A stretch of DNA of 64,000 bases from Sphingomonas sp. GTDB lineage: Bacteria > Pseudomonadota > Alphaproteobacteria > Sphingomonadales > Sphingomonadaceae. The translations under genes were made by a program, and so were the position numbers. Below the pieces are notes generated by a model, which was given only the letters and a program-made list of their open reading frames with translations, did not search any database and had not been told where the DNA came from. Location of the stretch: NCBI GenBank assembly GCA_017849555.1, contig JAFIGU010000006.1, positions 19,273-83,272 of the forward strand. Reading direction: 5' to 3'. Positions 24,180-33,128 of this stretch are shown in pieces (position 1 is the first letter of the stretch; each line of letters begins with the position of its first letter).

Positions 24180-25820
24180 ATGCCGGCCTTTACTACACCG
24201 ACCTATACGATTGCCATCGCGCCCGACGCGGCGCGCGCGGCGCTTGAGCCGCTCCTCGCCGCCGCCGGCTGGGTAAGCACGGACACCGCGCCGCTCGTCC
24301 GGCTGGTCGACGCGCGCCGCGAGATGACGACGCTGGCGGCGCTGGCCGGGGTCGCGTTCGAGGAACAATCGGGGCTGCTCGCGATCGTCACGAACGATGC
24401 CGCGCGTGACACGGCCTATGATGCGGGTGCGACGCATGCGGTGGTGGGCGACGAGCCCGCGGCGTTGCTGCGCTCGCTGCGCTTCGCCGGGCGTCACGCG
24501 CGGCGCGTGCGGCGTCAGGCGCGCGCGCGACGGATCGACGAGGCGGCGCCGGGCGAGGTGGCGCGTTTCCTCGCCGCGCGCGCGGCGGACGGCACCGCGC
24601 TGGCGATGATCGCGATCCGCCTGACGCGGTTCGATATCGTCAATGCGGCATTCGGGCGCTCGACCGGCGATGCGTTGCTCGCGGCGGCGTTCGCGCGGAT
24701 CGTCGAGGCATTGTCGCCGGTCGCGCCGAGGGATCGCCAGATCGCCCGCGGCGACGGCGCGTTGTTCGAGATCGCGCTTGCGGCGGACGAGGCGGCGCTG
24801 GCGACGGTGGTGGCGGCGATCGAGACCGCGCTGGCGCGGCCGTTCGATACCGGCGACGCGATGGTCAATCTCGGCGCGCGGATCGGGGTCGCACGCGCGG
24901 CGAACGGCGGCCAGGTCGACGATCTGCCGACCCGCGCGCGCGAGGCGCTGGAGCCGGCACGCGACGGCGGCGCGGTGCGCCAGGCGGCCCGCTCGCATGC
25001 CGCACCGCTCGCCCGGCTCGCCGCCGATCTGCATCGCGCGATCGAGCGCCAGGAGATTGCGATCCTGTTCCAGCCGCAGGTGACGCTGGCCTCGGGGGCG
25101 ATCACCGGGGTCGAGGCGCTGGCGCGCTGGGATCATCCGATGCTCGGTATCCTGGGGGCGGAGACGTTGTTCGCCGCCGCTGACCGCGCCGATCTCGGGG
25201 CGGCGCTGTCGGAACATATCCTGATGCGCGCGCTGGGCGCCGCGTCTGACTGGCCGGCGACGCTCGCGGAACTGCGCATCTCGGTCAACGTCACCGCGGC
25301 CGATGTCGCGCGGCCCGATTTCGTTGCGCGCTTCCTCGATCATGTCGCGGAAAGCGGTATCGCGCGCGCGCGCGTCACCGCCGAGATCACCGAGACGGGG
25401 CTGATCGGCGACCTCGACGTGGCCGCCGCCGCGCTGGGGGCGTTGCGCGAGCAGGAGGTGCGCGTCGCGATCGACGATTTCGGCACCGGTTATTCGAGCC
25501 TCGCCTATCTCAAGGCGCTGCCGCTCGATTACCTCAAGATCGACCGCAGCCTGACGCGCGACATCGCCGGATCGGCGCGCGACCGGGTGATCGTCCGCGG
25601 GGTGATCGCGATGGCGCATGCGCTGGGGCTCGCGACGATCGCCGAGGGAGTGGAAACCGCGATGGAGCGCGATCTGCTCGCGGGCGAGGGATGCGATCTC
25701 TACCAGGGCTATCTCTGCGCCGGCGCGCTCGACAGCGCGGGGCTCGCCGCGCTGGTCGCGGGCTGGACGCTCAACCCGCGGCCTTCGCCAGCCCTTTCGA
25801 CAATTGCAGCGCACCGTTGA
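24180..25820 (+). CDS. EAL-domain c-di-GMP phosphodiesterase with degenerate GGDEF
   Basis: A 546-residue cytoplasmic protein. Residues 1-110 look like a decayed receiver domain, 120-270 like a GGDEF domain whose signature has become RGDGALFEI, so no cyclase activity is expected. The EAL domain (about 285-530) keeps FQPQV, GVEALARW, the E of AEITETGLI, IDDFGTGYSSLAYLK, LKIDRS, TIAEGVET and YQGY, so it should hydrolyse c-di-GMP. The GGDEF relic may bind GTP or be structural. The ATG at 24180 is the likely start, with a weak ribosome site. The last 50 bases overlap the end of mfd on the other strand. Confidence 0.87.
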   Translation: MPAFTTPTYTIAIAPDAARAALEPLLAAAGWVSTDTAPLVRLVDARREMTTLAALAGVAFEEQSGLLAIVTNDAARDTAYDAGATHAVVGDEPAALLRSLRFAGRHARRVRRQARARRIDEAAPGEVARFLAARAADGTALAMIAIRLTRFDIVNAAFGRSTGDALLAAAFARIVEALSPVAPRDRQIARGDGALFEIALAADEAALATVVAAIETALARPFDTGDAMVNLGARIGVARAANGGQVDDLPTRAREALEPARDGGAVRQAARSHAAPLARLAADLHRAIERQEIAILFQPQVTLASGAITGVEALARWDHPMLGILGAETLFAAADRADLGAALSEHILMRALGAASDWPATLAELRISVNVTAADVARPDFVARFLDHVAESGIARARVTAEITETGLIGDLDVAAAALGALREQEVRVAIDDFGTGYSSLAYLKALPLDYLKIDRSLTRDIAGSARDRVIVRGVIAMAHALGLATIAEGVETAMERDLLAGEGCDLYQGYLCAGALDSAGLAALVAGWTLNPRPSPALSTIAAHR

Positions 25821-28800
25821 GCCGCGCATCGGCGTCAGCCCATGAACGCGTCAGCGCGAATTTCGAGTCCGGCCTGAGCTTGGCGATCGCCCCCAGCCGC
25901 TGAACATAAGCGAGCAGCCCCTCGACATTGGGCGGACGATCGTCGTGGAAGGTGACCAGCGCGCCCTTCGGCCCGATATCCATCTTCGCGACGCACGCCT
26001 TTTTGGCGTTCATCTTGATCTCGATCACGCGGATGAGATTTTCGGTTGCGTCGGGAAGCGCGCCGAAACGGTCGATCATCTCGGCGGCGAACGCCTCCAG
26101 CGCCTGTTTGTCGTCGAGCTCGTTGAGCCGGCGATAGAGCCCCATGCGCAGATCGAGATCGGGGACATAGTCCTCGGGGATCAGGATCGGCGCGTCGACG
26201 GTGATCTGCGGCGAGAAATCGCGCTTGCGTTCGGCGAGCCCGCCCGCCTTGGCGTCGAGGATCGCCTCCTCCAGCATCGACTGGTAAAGTTCGTAGCCGA
26301 CTTCCTTGATATGCCCTGATTGTTCGTCGCCGAGCAGATTGCCCGCGCCGCGGATATCGAGATCGTGGCTGGCGAGCTGGAAACCGGCGCCGAGCGAATC
26401 GAGATCGGACAATACCTTGAGACGCTTTTCCGCCGCATCGGTCATCTGCCGTTCGGGCGGGGTGACGAGATAGGCATAGGCGCGCGTCTTGGAGCGCCCC
26501 ACGCGGCCGCGCAGCTGATAGAGCTGCGCCAGCCCGAAGCGATCTGCGCGGTTGACGATCATCGTATTGGCGGAAGGGATGTCGATCCCGCTCTCGATGA
26601 TCGAGGTGGAGACAAGCACCTCGAACTTCTTGTCGTAGAACGCTGACATGCGCTCCTCGACCTCGCCCGCCGCCATCTGGCCGTGCGCGATGACATAGCG
26701 GATCTCGGGCACCTCGTTGCGCAGATACTCCTCGATATCGGGGAGATCGGCGATGCGCGGGGTGACGAGGAAGCTCTGCCCGCCGCGATAATGTTCGCGC
26801 AGCAACGCCTCGCGCAGCACCACCGGATCCCACGGCATGACATAGGTGCGCACTGCGAGGCGGTCGACCGGCGGGGTCTGGATCACCGACAATTCGCGCA
26901 GGCCCGACATCGCCATCTGCAAGGTGCGCGGGATCGGGGTGGCGGTGAGGGTGAGGACGTGGACGTCGCTCTTGAGCGCCTTCAACCGCTCCTTGTGGGT
27001 GACGCCGAAACGCTGCTCCTCGTCGACGATGACGAGCCCGAGCCGCTTGAACTCCACCCCCTTCGCCAGCACCGCATGCGTGCCGATGATGATATCGAGA
27101 TCGCCCGAGGCGAGCCGCTCGCGGGTCGTTTTCGCCTCATTGGCCGAGACGAGGCGGGAGAGGCGCCCGATATTGATCGGGAAGCCCTCGAAGCGCGCGA
27201 CGAAATTCTGGTAATGCTGGCGCGCGAGCAATGTGGTGGGGCACACGACCGCGACCTGCATCCCGGCCAGTGCCGCGACGAACGCCGCGCGCAGCGCCAC
27301 CTCGGTCTTGCCGAAGCCGACATCGCCGACGATCAGCCGATCCATCGGCTTGCCGGCGGAAAGATCGGCCAGCACATCCTCGATCGCGCGATCCTGATCG
27401 TCGGTTTCCTCATAAGGGAAGCGATCGACGAAGGTCGGGAAGCCGTTGCTGTCGGGTTCGGCCACCTCGCCGGTGCGCAGCGCACGTTCGGCGGCGACCG
27501 CGATCAGCTCGCCGGCGATCTCGCGGATGCGCTCCTTCATCCGCGCCTTGCGGCGCTGCCACGCCTCGCCGCCGAGCTTGTCGAGCGCAGCGCCTTCCTC
27601 GCTTGACCCGTAGCGCGACAGGACTTCGAGATTTTCGACCGGAACGTAGAGCTTGTCGCCGCCGGCATAGGTCAGCGCGACGCAATCGTGCGGCGCGTTG
27701 CCGACCGGGATCGAGGTCAGCCCCTCATAGCGGCCGATGCCGTGATCGACGTGGACGACGAGATCGCCCGGCGAGAGCGTCGCCAGCTCGGCGAGAAAGG
27801 CATCGGCGGACTTGCGGCGCTTCTGGCGACGGACGAGGCGGTCGCCGAGCATGTCCTGCTCGGTGAGCAACCCGACGCGCGGCGCGGTGAAGCCATGATC
27901 GAGCGGCAGGACGATCAGCGCGACCTGCGTCTCGCCGACCCCCAAAGCTTCCTGCCACGTTTCGACCGGCTTGGCGCCGTTCAGCCCGTGATCCTTGAGC
28001 AGATTGCCGAGCCGGTCGCGCGCGCCGACCGAATAGCTTGCCAGCACCGGGGTCCGGCCGTCCTTGCGCAGCTTGGCAAGGTGCGCGACCACCGCCTCAT
28101 AGACATTGGTGCCGGCGGCGCGCTCCGGGGCGAAATCGCGTGCGCCATCGACCCCGAAATCGACCACGCTGGCGGATTCGGGCTCGTGAAAGGAGGTGGT
28201 GAGATGCGCGGTCGCCGCGTCGAGCCCCGCGCGCCATTCGGTATCGTCGAGATAGAGCGTCTTGGCGGTCAGCGCGCGATAACTGCCGGGCTGGGCGGCC
28301 TCGGCGCGTTTGCGGTTCTCGTAATAATCGGCGATCGCCTCAAGTCGCGCCTCGGCGGCGGCGGTGACCCCGCTGTCGCGGATCACCAGCGCATCCTCGC
28401 CGAGATGATCGAAGATGCTCGCCAGCTTCTCCTCGAACAAGGGCAGCCAATGTTCCATCCCGGCGAGCCGTCGCCCGTCGCTCACCGCCTGATAAAGCGG
28501 ATCGCCGGTCGCGGTCGCGCCGAAGGTCTCGCGATAGCGGGTGCGGAAGCGCTTGATGCTCTCGTCATCGAGCAAGGCTTCGGAGGCGGGGAGCAGGGTG
28601 AAGCCGTCGATCCGCCCGGTGGTACGCTGGTCGGCGGGGTCGAAGGTGCGGACGCTCTCGATCTCGTCGCCGAAGAAATCGAGCCGCAACGCCTGTTCCT
28701 CGCCGCTCGGGAACAGATCGACGATCCCGCCGCGAATCGCATATTCGCCCGCGTCATGCACCGTGTCGGTGCGGACATAGCCATTGGCCTGCAGCAGCGC

Positions 28801-29226
28801 GGCAAGCCGTTCGCGGCTGATCCGCTCGCCCGGCTTGAGATTGGCGACGAGCTGGCGGATGCGGAACGGGGTGAGCGTGCGCTGGGTCGCGGCATTGGCG
28901 GTGGTGAGGACGAGCTGCGCGCCGCGCGGTTTCTGCTGCAGCCGGTGGAGCGCGCCGATCCGCTCGGCCATCACGCGCAGGGTGGGGGAGGCGCGGTCGT
29001 AGGGCAGGCAATCCCACGCCGGGAATTCCACCACCTCCAGCTCGGGCGCGAAGAACGGCGCGGTGGCGGCGATCGCGCGCATCGCCGCCTCGTCGGGCGC
29101 GATGAACACCGCCCGCCGCGGCGCCGCACGCGCGAGATCGGCGAGCAGCGACGGCAGGAAACCCGCAGGGACGCCCGCAAGCGTCAGCGGGGAGGTGGCG
29201 GCGAGGATCTGCTTGAGTTCGGGCAT
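25771..29226 (-). CDS. mfd: Transcription-repair coupling factor
   Basis: The 1151-residue ATPase removes RNA polymerase stalled at lesions and recruits UvrA. Domains in order: UvrB-like module (1-350), RNA polymerase-interacting CarD-like domain (ELATLSPGDLVVHVDHGIGR, about 480-560), RecG-like helicase lobes with GDVGFGKTEVALRAAF, DEEQRFGV and TATPIPRTLQMA, the TRG hairpin region (LRGRVGRSKTRAYAYL) and the C-terminal UvrA-binding-inhibitory domain. Length is standard. It ends inside the end of the convergent EAL gene. The region before its ATG at 29226 contains a long inverted repeat. Confidence 0.97.
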   Translation of the reverse strand: MPELKQILAATSPLTLAGVPAGFLPSLLADLARAAPRRAVFIAPDEAAMRAIAATAPFFAPELEVVEFPAWDCLPYDRASPTLRVMAERIGALHRLQQKPRGAQLVLTTANAATQRTLTPFRIRQLVANLKPGERISRERLAALLQANGYVRTDTVHDAGEYAIRGGIVDLFPSGEEQALRLDFFGDEIESVRTFDPADQRTTGRIDGFTLLPASEALLDDESIKRFRTRYRETFGATATGDPLYQAVSDGRRLAGMEHWLPLFEEKLASIFDHLGEDALVIRDSGVTAAAEARLEAIADYYENRKRAEAAQPGSYRALTAKTLYLDDTEWRAGLDAATAHLTTSFHEPESASVVDFGVDGARDFAPERAAGTNVYEAVVAHLAKLRKDGRTPVLASYSVGARDRLGNLLKDHGLNGAKPVETWQEALGVGETQVALIVLPLDHGFTAPRVGLLTEQDMLGDRLVRRQKRRKSADAFLAELATLSPGDLVVHVDHGIGRYEGLTSIPVGNAPHDCVALTYAGGDKLYVPVENLEVLSRYGSSEEGAALDKLGGEAWQRRKARMKERIREIAGELIAVAAERALRTGEVAEPDSNGFPTFVDRFPYEETDDQDRAIEDVLADLSAGKPMDRLIVGDVGFGKTEVALRAAFVAALAGMQVAVVCPTTLLARQHYQNFVARFEGFPINIGRLSRLVSANEAKTTRERLASGDLDIIIGTHAVLAKGVEFKRLGLVIVDEEQRFGVTHKERLKALKSDVHVLTLTATPIPRTLQMAMSGLRELSVIQTPPVDRLAVRTYVMPWDPVVLREALLREHYRGGQSFLVTPRIADLPDIEEYLRNEVPEIRYVIAHGQMAAGEVEERMSAFYDKKFEVLVSTSIIESGIDIPSANTMIVNRADRFGLAQLYQLRGRVGRSKTRAYAYLVTPPERQMTDAAEKRLKVLSDLDSLGAGFQLASHDLDIRGAGNLLGDEQSGHIKEVGYELYQSMLEEAILDAKAGGLAERKRDFSPQITVDAPILIPEDYVPDLDLRMGLYRRLNELDDKQALEAFAAEMIDRFGALPDATENLIRVIEIKMNAKKACVAKMDIGPKGALVTFHDDRPPNVEGLLAYVQRLGAIAKLRPDSKFALTRSWADADARLNGALQLSKGLAKAAG

Positions 29227-29262
29227 CTATTTCCTGCCCTCGCGCGGGAGGGCTAACTTGTT

Positions 29263-29368
29263 CCCCTCCCTGGAAGGGAGGGGTTAGGGGTGGGTTGGTG
29301 TGGGGGGCACCGGTCCGCATCCTCGCGGGCCAACCCACCCCCGCCCCCTCCCTTCCAGGGAGGGGAGG
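29263..29368. repeat. Long inverted repeat, CCCCTCCC family
   Basis: Arms CCCTCCCTGGAAGGGAGGGG...GTGGGTTGG and CCAACCCAC...CCCTTCCAGGGAGGGG flank a spacer of about 30 bases between mfd and sdhE. Each arm is itself a hairpin. Similar layout and sequence recur at 56843-56947. Confidence 0.7.
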
Positions 29369-29372
29369 AACG

Positions 29373-29639
29373 TCACTTCGGCACCTGCACGTAATTCAGC
29401 GCGCGCATCGCGTGCATCATCGCGCCATCCCATTGCGGCGGGCAGGGGATTGAGCCGATCGCCCAACCCATGATGTCGACATCCTGTTCCTCGAGCAGAG
29501 TTTCGAACCAGTCGAGTTCTGCCGCGCTCCAGCCGGCGTGATGCGCGTCGAAAAAACCGCCGATCATCAGATCGGCTTCGCGCGTGCCGCGATGCCAGGC
29601 GCGGAACCTCAGGCGTTTGAGGCGGATTTCGTGGTCCAT
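29373..29639 (-). CDS. sdhE: FAD assembly factor SdhE (SDHAF2 family)
   Basis: An 88-residue cytoplasmic protein that helps attach FAD covalently to succinate dehydrogenase subunit SdhA. It has the defining RGxxE motif as R17-G-T-R-E21, then ADLMIGGFFDAH and the acidic ELDWFETLLEEQDVDIMGW core that ends in the conserved aromatic region. Length is typical. It is divergent from recG with 120 bases between, an arrangement common in alphaproteobacteria (sdhE near recG and mfd). Confidence 0.95.
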   Translation of the reverse strand: MDHEIRLKRLRFRAWHRGTREADLMIGGFFDAHHAGWSAAELDWFETLLEEQDVDIMGWAIGSIPCPPQWDGAMMHAMRALNYVQVPK

Positions 29640-29759
29640 CCGGACTCCAATGACAAAATGGCCGGCAGCATCGAAATGCCGTCGGCTTTCTGGAAAAGTC
29701 GTTCCTTCCGTGGGCTTCGCAAGCTCGACCCGAACGGTTAGGGCTGTGCACAGATAACC

Positions 29760-31811
29760 ATGCGACCCGATATCCTCAATCCGTTGTTCGCCGAGGTGAC
29801 CGCGTTGAAGGGCGTGGGGCCGGCGCTCGCCAAGCCGCTCGAGCGGCTGGGGATCGCGCGCGTCGTCGATCTGCTATTCCATTTGCCGACCGGGTGGATC
29901 GATCGCCTGCCGCGCACTAGGCTCGATGCGAGCGACGCGGGGCGGACGATCGCGATCACGCTCACCCCGCGCGATATCCGCAGCACCGGCTCGGCGCGCG
30001 CGCCGACGCGGGTGCAGGCGGCCGATGCGGCGGGGAATATCGTCAGCCTGGTCTATTTCGGCGGCTCCTCCGGTTGGGTGAAGAAGCTCTATCCGCTCGG
30101 CACCTCGGTGCGGATTTCGGGCAAGCTCGAAACCTATGGCCAGGAGCTTCAGATCATCCACCCCGATATCGAGGGCGACGAGGGATTCCGCGAGCGCGAG
30201 CCGATCTATCCTTTGTCCGAAGGGATCACCTCGCGCCGGCTCGCCGGGCTGGTCGAGCAGGCGCTGGCGCGGGCGCCCGATCTCCCCGAGTGGATCGACG
30301 CGGGGCTGAAGGCCAAGCGCCAATGGCCCGGCTGGAAGGAGGCAATCACCCGCATCCACACCGATCCGGCCGATCAGGCGGCGCGGACCCGGCTTGGCTA
30401 TGACGAGGTGTTCGCCAACCAGCTCGCGCTGATGCTGGTGCGCGCCGATACGCGGCGGCGGCGCGGGCGCGCGTTGAAAGGCGACGGGCGGCTGCGCGAC
30501 CAGCTCAAGCTGCCTTATGCGCTGACGGGGGCACAGGCGCGGACCGCCGCCGAAATCGAGGGCGATCTGGTGCAGGAGGCGCCGATGCTGCGCTTGCTGC
30601 AGGGCGACGTCGGCTCGGGCAAGACATTGGTCGCCGCGCTGGCCTTGCTGATCGCGGTCGAGGCGGGCGCGCAGGGGGCGATGCTCGCGCCGACCGAAAT
30701 CCTCGCGCGGCAGCATTATGAGACGTTGCGTCGCACGCTCGCCGGGTTGCCGGTGGAGATTGCCGTGCTCACCGGGCGCGACAAAGGGCGCGCGCGCGAG
30801 GCGACCTTGATGGGGCTGGCGGACGGCTCGATCGATATCCTCGTCGGCACGCATGCGATCTTCCAGGAAGCGGTGGGGTATCGCGATCTCGCGCTGGTGG
30901 TGGTCGACGAGCAGCACCGCTTCGGGGTCGCCGAGCGGATGGCCTTGTCGGCGAAGGGCCGCGTCACCCCGCATCTGCTGGCGATGACCGCGACCCCGAT
31001 CCCGCGCACGCTGACGCTCGCGCAATATGGCGAGATGGATCAGAGCCGGCTCGACGAAATGCCCCCCGGCCGCGAGCCGGTCGAAACGCGGGTGATCAGC
31101 GAGGAGCGGGTCGACGAAGTGGTCGCCGCGCTCGGCCGGCATCTTGCCGAGGGGAAGCAGGCCTATTGGGTTTGTCCGTTGGTCGAGGAGAGCGAGAAGG
31201 TCGATCTCGCCGCCGCCGAGGCGCGCGCCGCGGCGCTCGCCGCGCATTTCGGCGATCGCGTCGGGCTGGTCCACGGCAAGATGCGCGGCCCCGAAAAGGA
31301 CGCGGTGATGGCCGCCTTCGCCGCGGGCCGCCACGGCGTGCTGGTCGCGACGACGGTGATCGAGGTGGGGGTCGACGTGCCCAATGCCACCTTGATCGTG
31401 ATCGAACATGCCGATCGCTTCGGGCTGGCGCAGCTCCACCAGTTGCGCGGGCGGGTCGGGCGCGGCGGGGGGCATTCGATGTGCCTGTTGCTGCGCGGTA
31501 ATGCCTTGTCCGAAACCTCGCGCGCGCGGCTCGCGCTGATGCGCGAGACCAATGACGGTTTCCGCATCGCCGAAGAGGACCTGAGGCTGCGCGGCGGGGG
31601 CGAGGTGCTCGGCACGCCCCAGTCGGGGGAGGCGGGGTTCCGGCTCGTCGCGCCCGAGCAGCTCGGCGCCTTGCTCCCGCCCGCGACCGACGATGCGCGG
31701 CTGCTGATCGACCGCGACGGCGGGCTCGACGCCGACCGCGGGCAGGCCGCCCGCACCGCGCTCTATCTGTTCGAGCGCGATGCCGGGGTGGCGTTATTGC
31801 GGTCCGGGTGA
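29760..31811 (+). CDS. recG: ATP-dependent DNA helicase RecG
   Basis: The 683-residue branch-migration helicase reverses stalled forks. It has the N-terminal wedge domain with an OB-fold (about 50-150, VRISGKLETYGQELQIIHPD), Walker A GDVGSGKTLVAAL, the DEQH box VVVDEQHRFGVAERM, TATPIPRTLTLAQ, and LRGRVGRGGGHSMCLLL, ending in the family C-terminal block. The ATG at 29760 is preceded by a poor ribosome site but is the conserved start (LNPLFAEVTALKGVGP). Its last 18 bases overlap the end of the symporter gene on the other strand. Confidence 0.97.
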   Translation: MRPDILNPLFAEVTALKGVGPALAKPLERLGIARVVDLLFHLPTGWIDRLPRTRLDASDAGRTIAITLTPRDIRSTGSARAPTRVQAADAAGNIVSLVYFGGSSGWVKKLYPLGTSVRISGKLETYGQELQIIHPDIEGDEGFREREPIYPLSEGITSRRLAGLVEQALARAPDLPEWIDAGLKAKRQWPGWKEAITRIHTDPADQAARTRLGYDEVFANQLALMLVRADTRRRRGRALKGDGRLRDQLKLPYALTGAQARTAAEIEGDLVQEAPMLRLLQGDVGSGKTLVAALALLIAVEAGAQGAMLAPTEILARQHYETLRRTLAGLPVEIAVLTGRDKGRAREATLMGLADGSIDILVGTHAIFQEAVGYRDLALVVVDEQHRFGVAERMALSAKGRVTPHLLAMTATPIPRTLTLAQYGEMDQSRLDEMPPGREPVETRVISEERVDEVVAALGRHLAEGKQAYWVCPLVEESEKVDLAAAEARAAALAAHFGDRVGLVHGKMRGPEKDAVMAAFAAGRHGVLVATTVIEVGVDVPNATLIVIEHADRFGLAQLHQLRGRVGRGGGHSMCLLLRGNALSETSRARLALMRETNDGFRIAEEDLRLRGGGEVLGTPQSGEAGFRLVAPEQLGALLPPATDDARLLIDRDGGLDADRGQAARTALYLFERDAGVALLRSG

Positions 31812-33056
31812 GCCGGCGGGGGGCAGGTCGCCCTCCCATTTCGCGACCACCGCGCTAGCCACCGCATTGCCGATCACGTTGGTCGCCGTCCGCCCCATGT
31901 CGAGGAAGTGGTCGACCGCGAGGATCAGCAACAGCCCCGCCTCGGGGATATGGAACATCGGCAAGGTCGCCGCGATCACGACGAGGCTCGCACGCGGCAC
32001 CCCGGCGATCCCCTTCGAGGTGACCATCAGCACCAGCAGCATCGTGATCTGCGTTTCGATCGGCAGATGGATGCCATAGGCCTGCGCGATGAACAGAGAG
32101 GCGAACCCCATATAGATCATCGAGCCGTCGAGGTTGAACGAATAGCCGAGCGGCAGCACGAAGCTCGCGACGCGCGGCGGGACGCCGAACCGCTCGAGCG
32201 CCTCGAGCATCCGCGGATAGGCGGCCTCGGATGAAGCGGTGGAGAAAGCGACCAGCAACGGCTCGCGCACCTGCCGCGTCAGGTCGACGATCCGCCGCCC
32301 GATGAACAAGGCGCCGATCCCGAGCAGGATCGCCCAGAGGATCAACAGCGAGAGATAGAAGCTGCCCATGAAATAGGCGAGCTGGCCGATCACCTTCGGC
32401 CCGCGCTCGGTGAGTGTCCCGGCGACCGCGGCGAACACCGCGAAGGGGGCGAAGCGCATCACATAATCGGTGATCTGGAGCATCACATGCACCAGCGCGT
32501 CGATCGCGCGGACCAGGGGCTCGGCCTTTTCCCCGACCGCGGTGATCGCCACCCCGACGAAGATCGAGAGGATCACGATCTGCAGGATCTCATTCTTCGC
32601 CATCGCGTCGACCATCGAGGTCGGGAAGATATGCGAGATGAAATCCTTGAGGTTGAACGCGCCGGTTTCGACCCCCGTCGCCGCGCTCGCCGCCGGGAGC
32701 GTCAGATGCACCCCGACCCCCGGCTGGAACAGATTGACCAGCAGGAGCCCGAGTCCGAGCGACAACAGGCTGGCGCCGATGAACCACCCGAGGCTGCGGA
32801 TACCGATCCGGCCCAGCGCCTTGGTATCCCCCATCTGCGCGATCCCCGCGACGAGCGTGGAGAAAACCAGCGGGGCGATGATCATCTTGATCAGCCGCAG
32901 GAAGATCGCGGTGACGATCGAGAAATAGCCCGCGATCTCCTCGAGCCGGGCCTGCGCCGGCGCCGAGCCGTCGCCGATCGCCATATTGAGCGCCAGCCCG
33001 ACCACCAGGCCCAGCAACAACGCGATGAAGATATAGGTGGTCAGCCTCTTGCCCAT
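31794..33056 (-). CDS. Dicarboxylate/amino acid:cation symporter (DAACS family)
   Basis: A 420-residue inner-membrane transporter of the DctA/GltP type, taking up C4-dicarboxylates or glutamate/aspartate with Na+ or H+. Eight membrane segments and two re-entrant loops are expected; the SFSTASSEAAYPRML hairpin, LGYSFNLDGSMIYMG, TSKGIAGVPRASLV and DHFLDMGRTATNVIGN (sodium and substrate site) are all present. The ATG at 33056 has GGGAGG just upstream. A long frame continues further upstream on this strand but is antisense to other genes and is not used. The exact substrate cannot be read from sequence. Confidence 0.92.
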   Translation of the reverse strand: MGKRLTTYIFIALLLGLVVGLALNMAIGDGSAPAQARLEEIAGYFSIVTAIFLRLIKMIIAPLVFSTLVAGIAQMGDTKALGRIGIRSLGWFIGASLLSLGLGLLLVNLFQPGVGVHLTLPAASAATGVETGAFNLKDFISHIFPTSMVDAMAKNEILQIVILSIFVGVAITAVGEKAEPLVRAIDALVHVMLQITDYVMRFAPFAVFAAVAGTLTERGPKVIGQLAYFMGSFYLSLLILWAILLGIGALFIGRRIVDLTRQVREPLLVAFSTASSEAAYPRMLEALERFGVPPRVASFVLPLGYSFNLDGSMIYMGFASLFIAQAYGIHLPIETQITMLLVLMVTSKGIAGVPRASLVVIAATLPMFHIPEAGLLLILAVDHFLDMGRTATNVIGNAVASAVVAKWEGDLPPAGSPGPQ

Positions 33057-33128
33057 ATGCCCTCCCGATATGTGCCGCGGAGGCAAAGGGGATTGCTGCC
33101 GCGCGGTCAAGCGCCGTATCGCTTCGTC

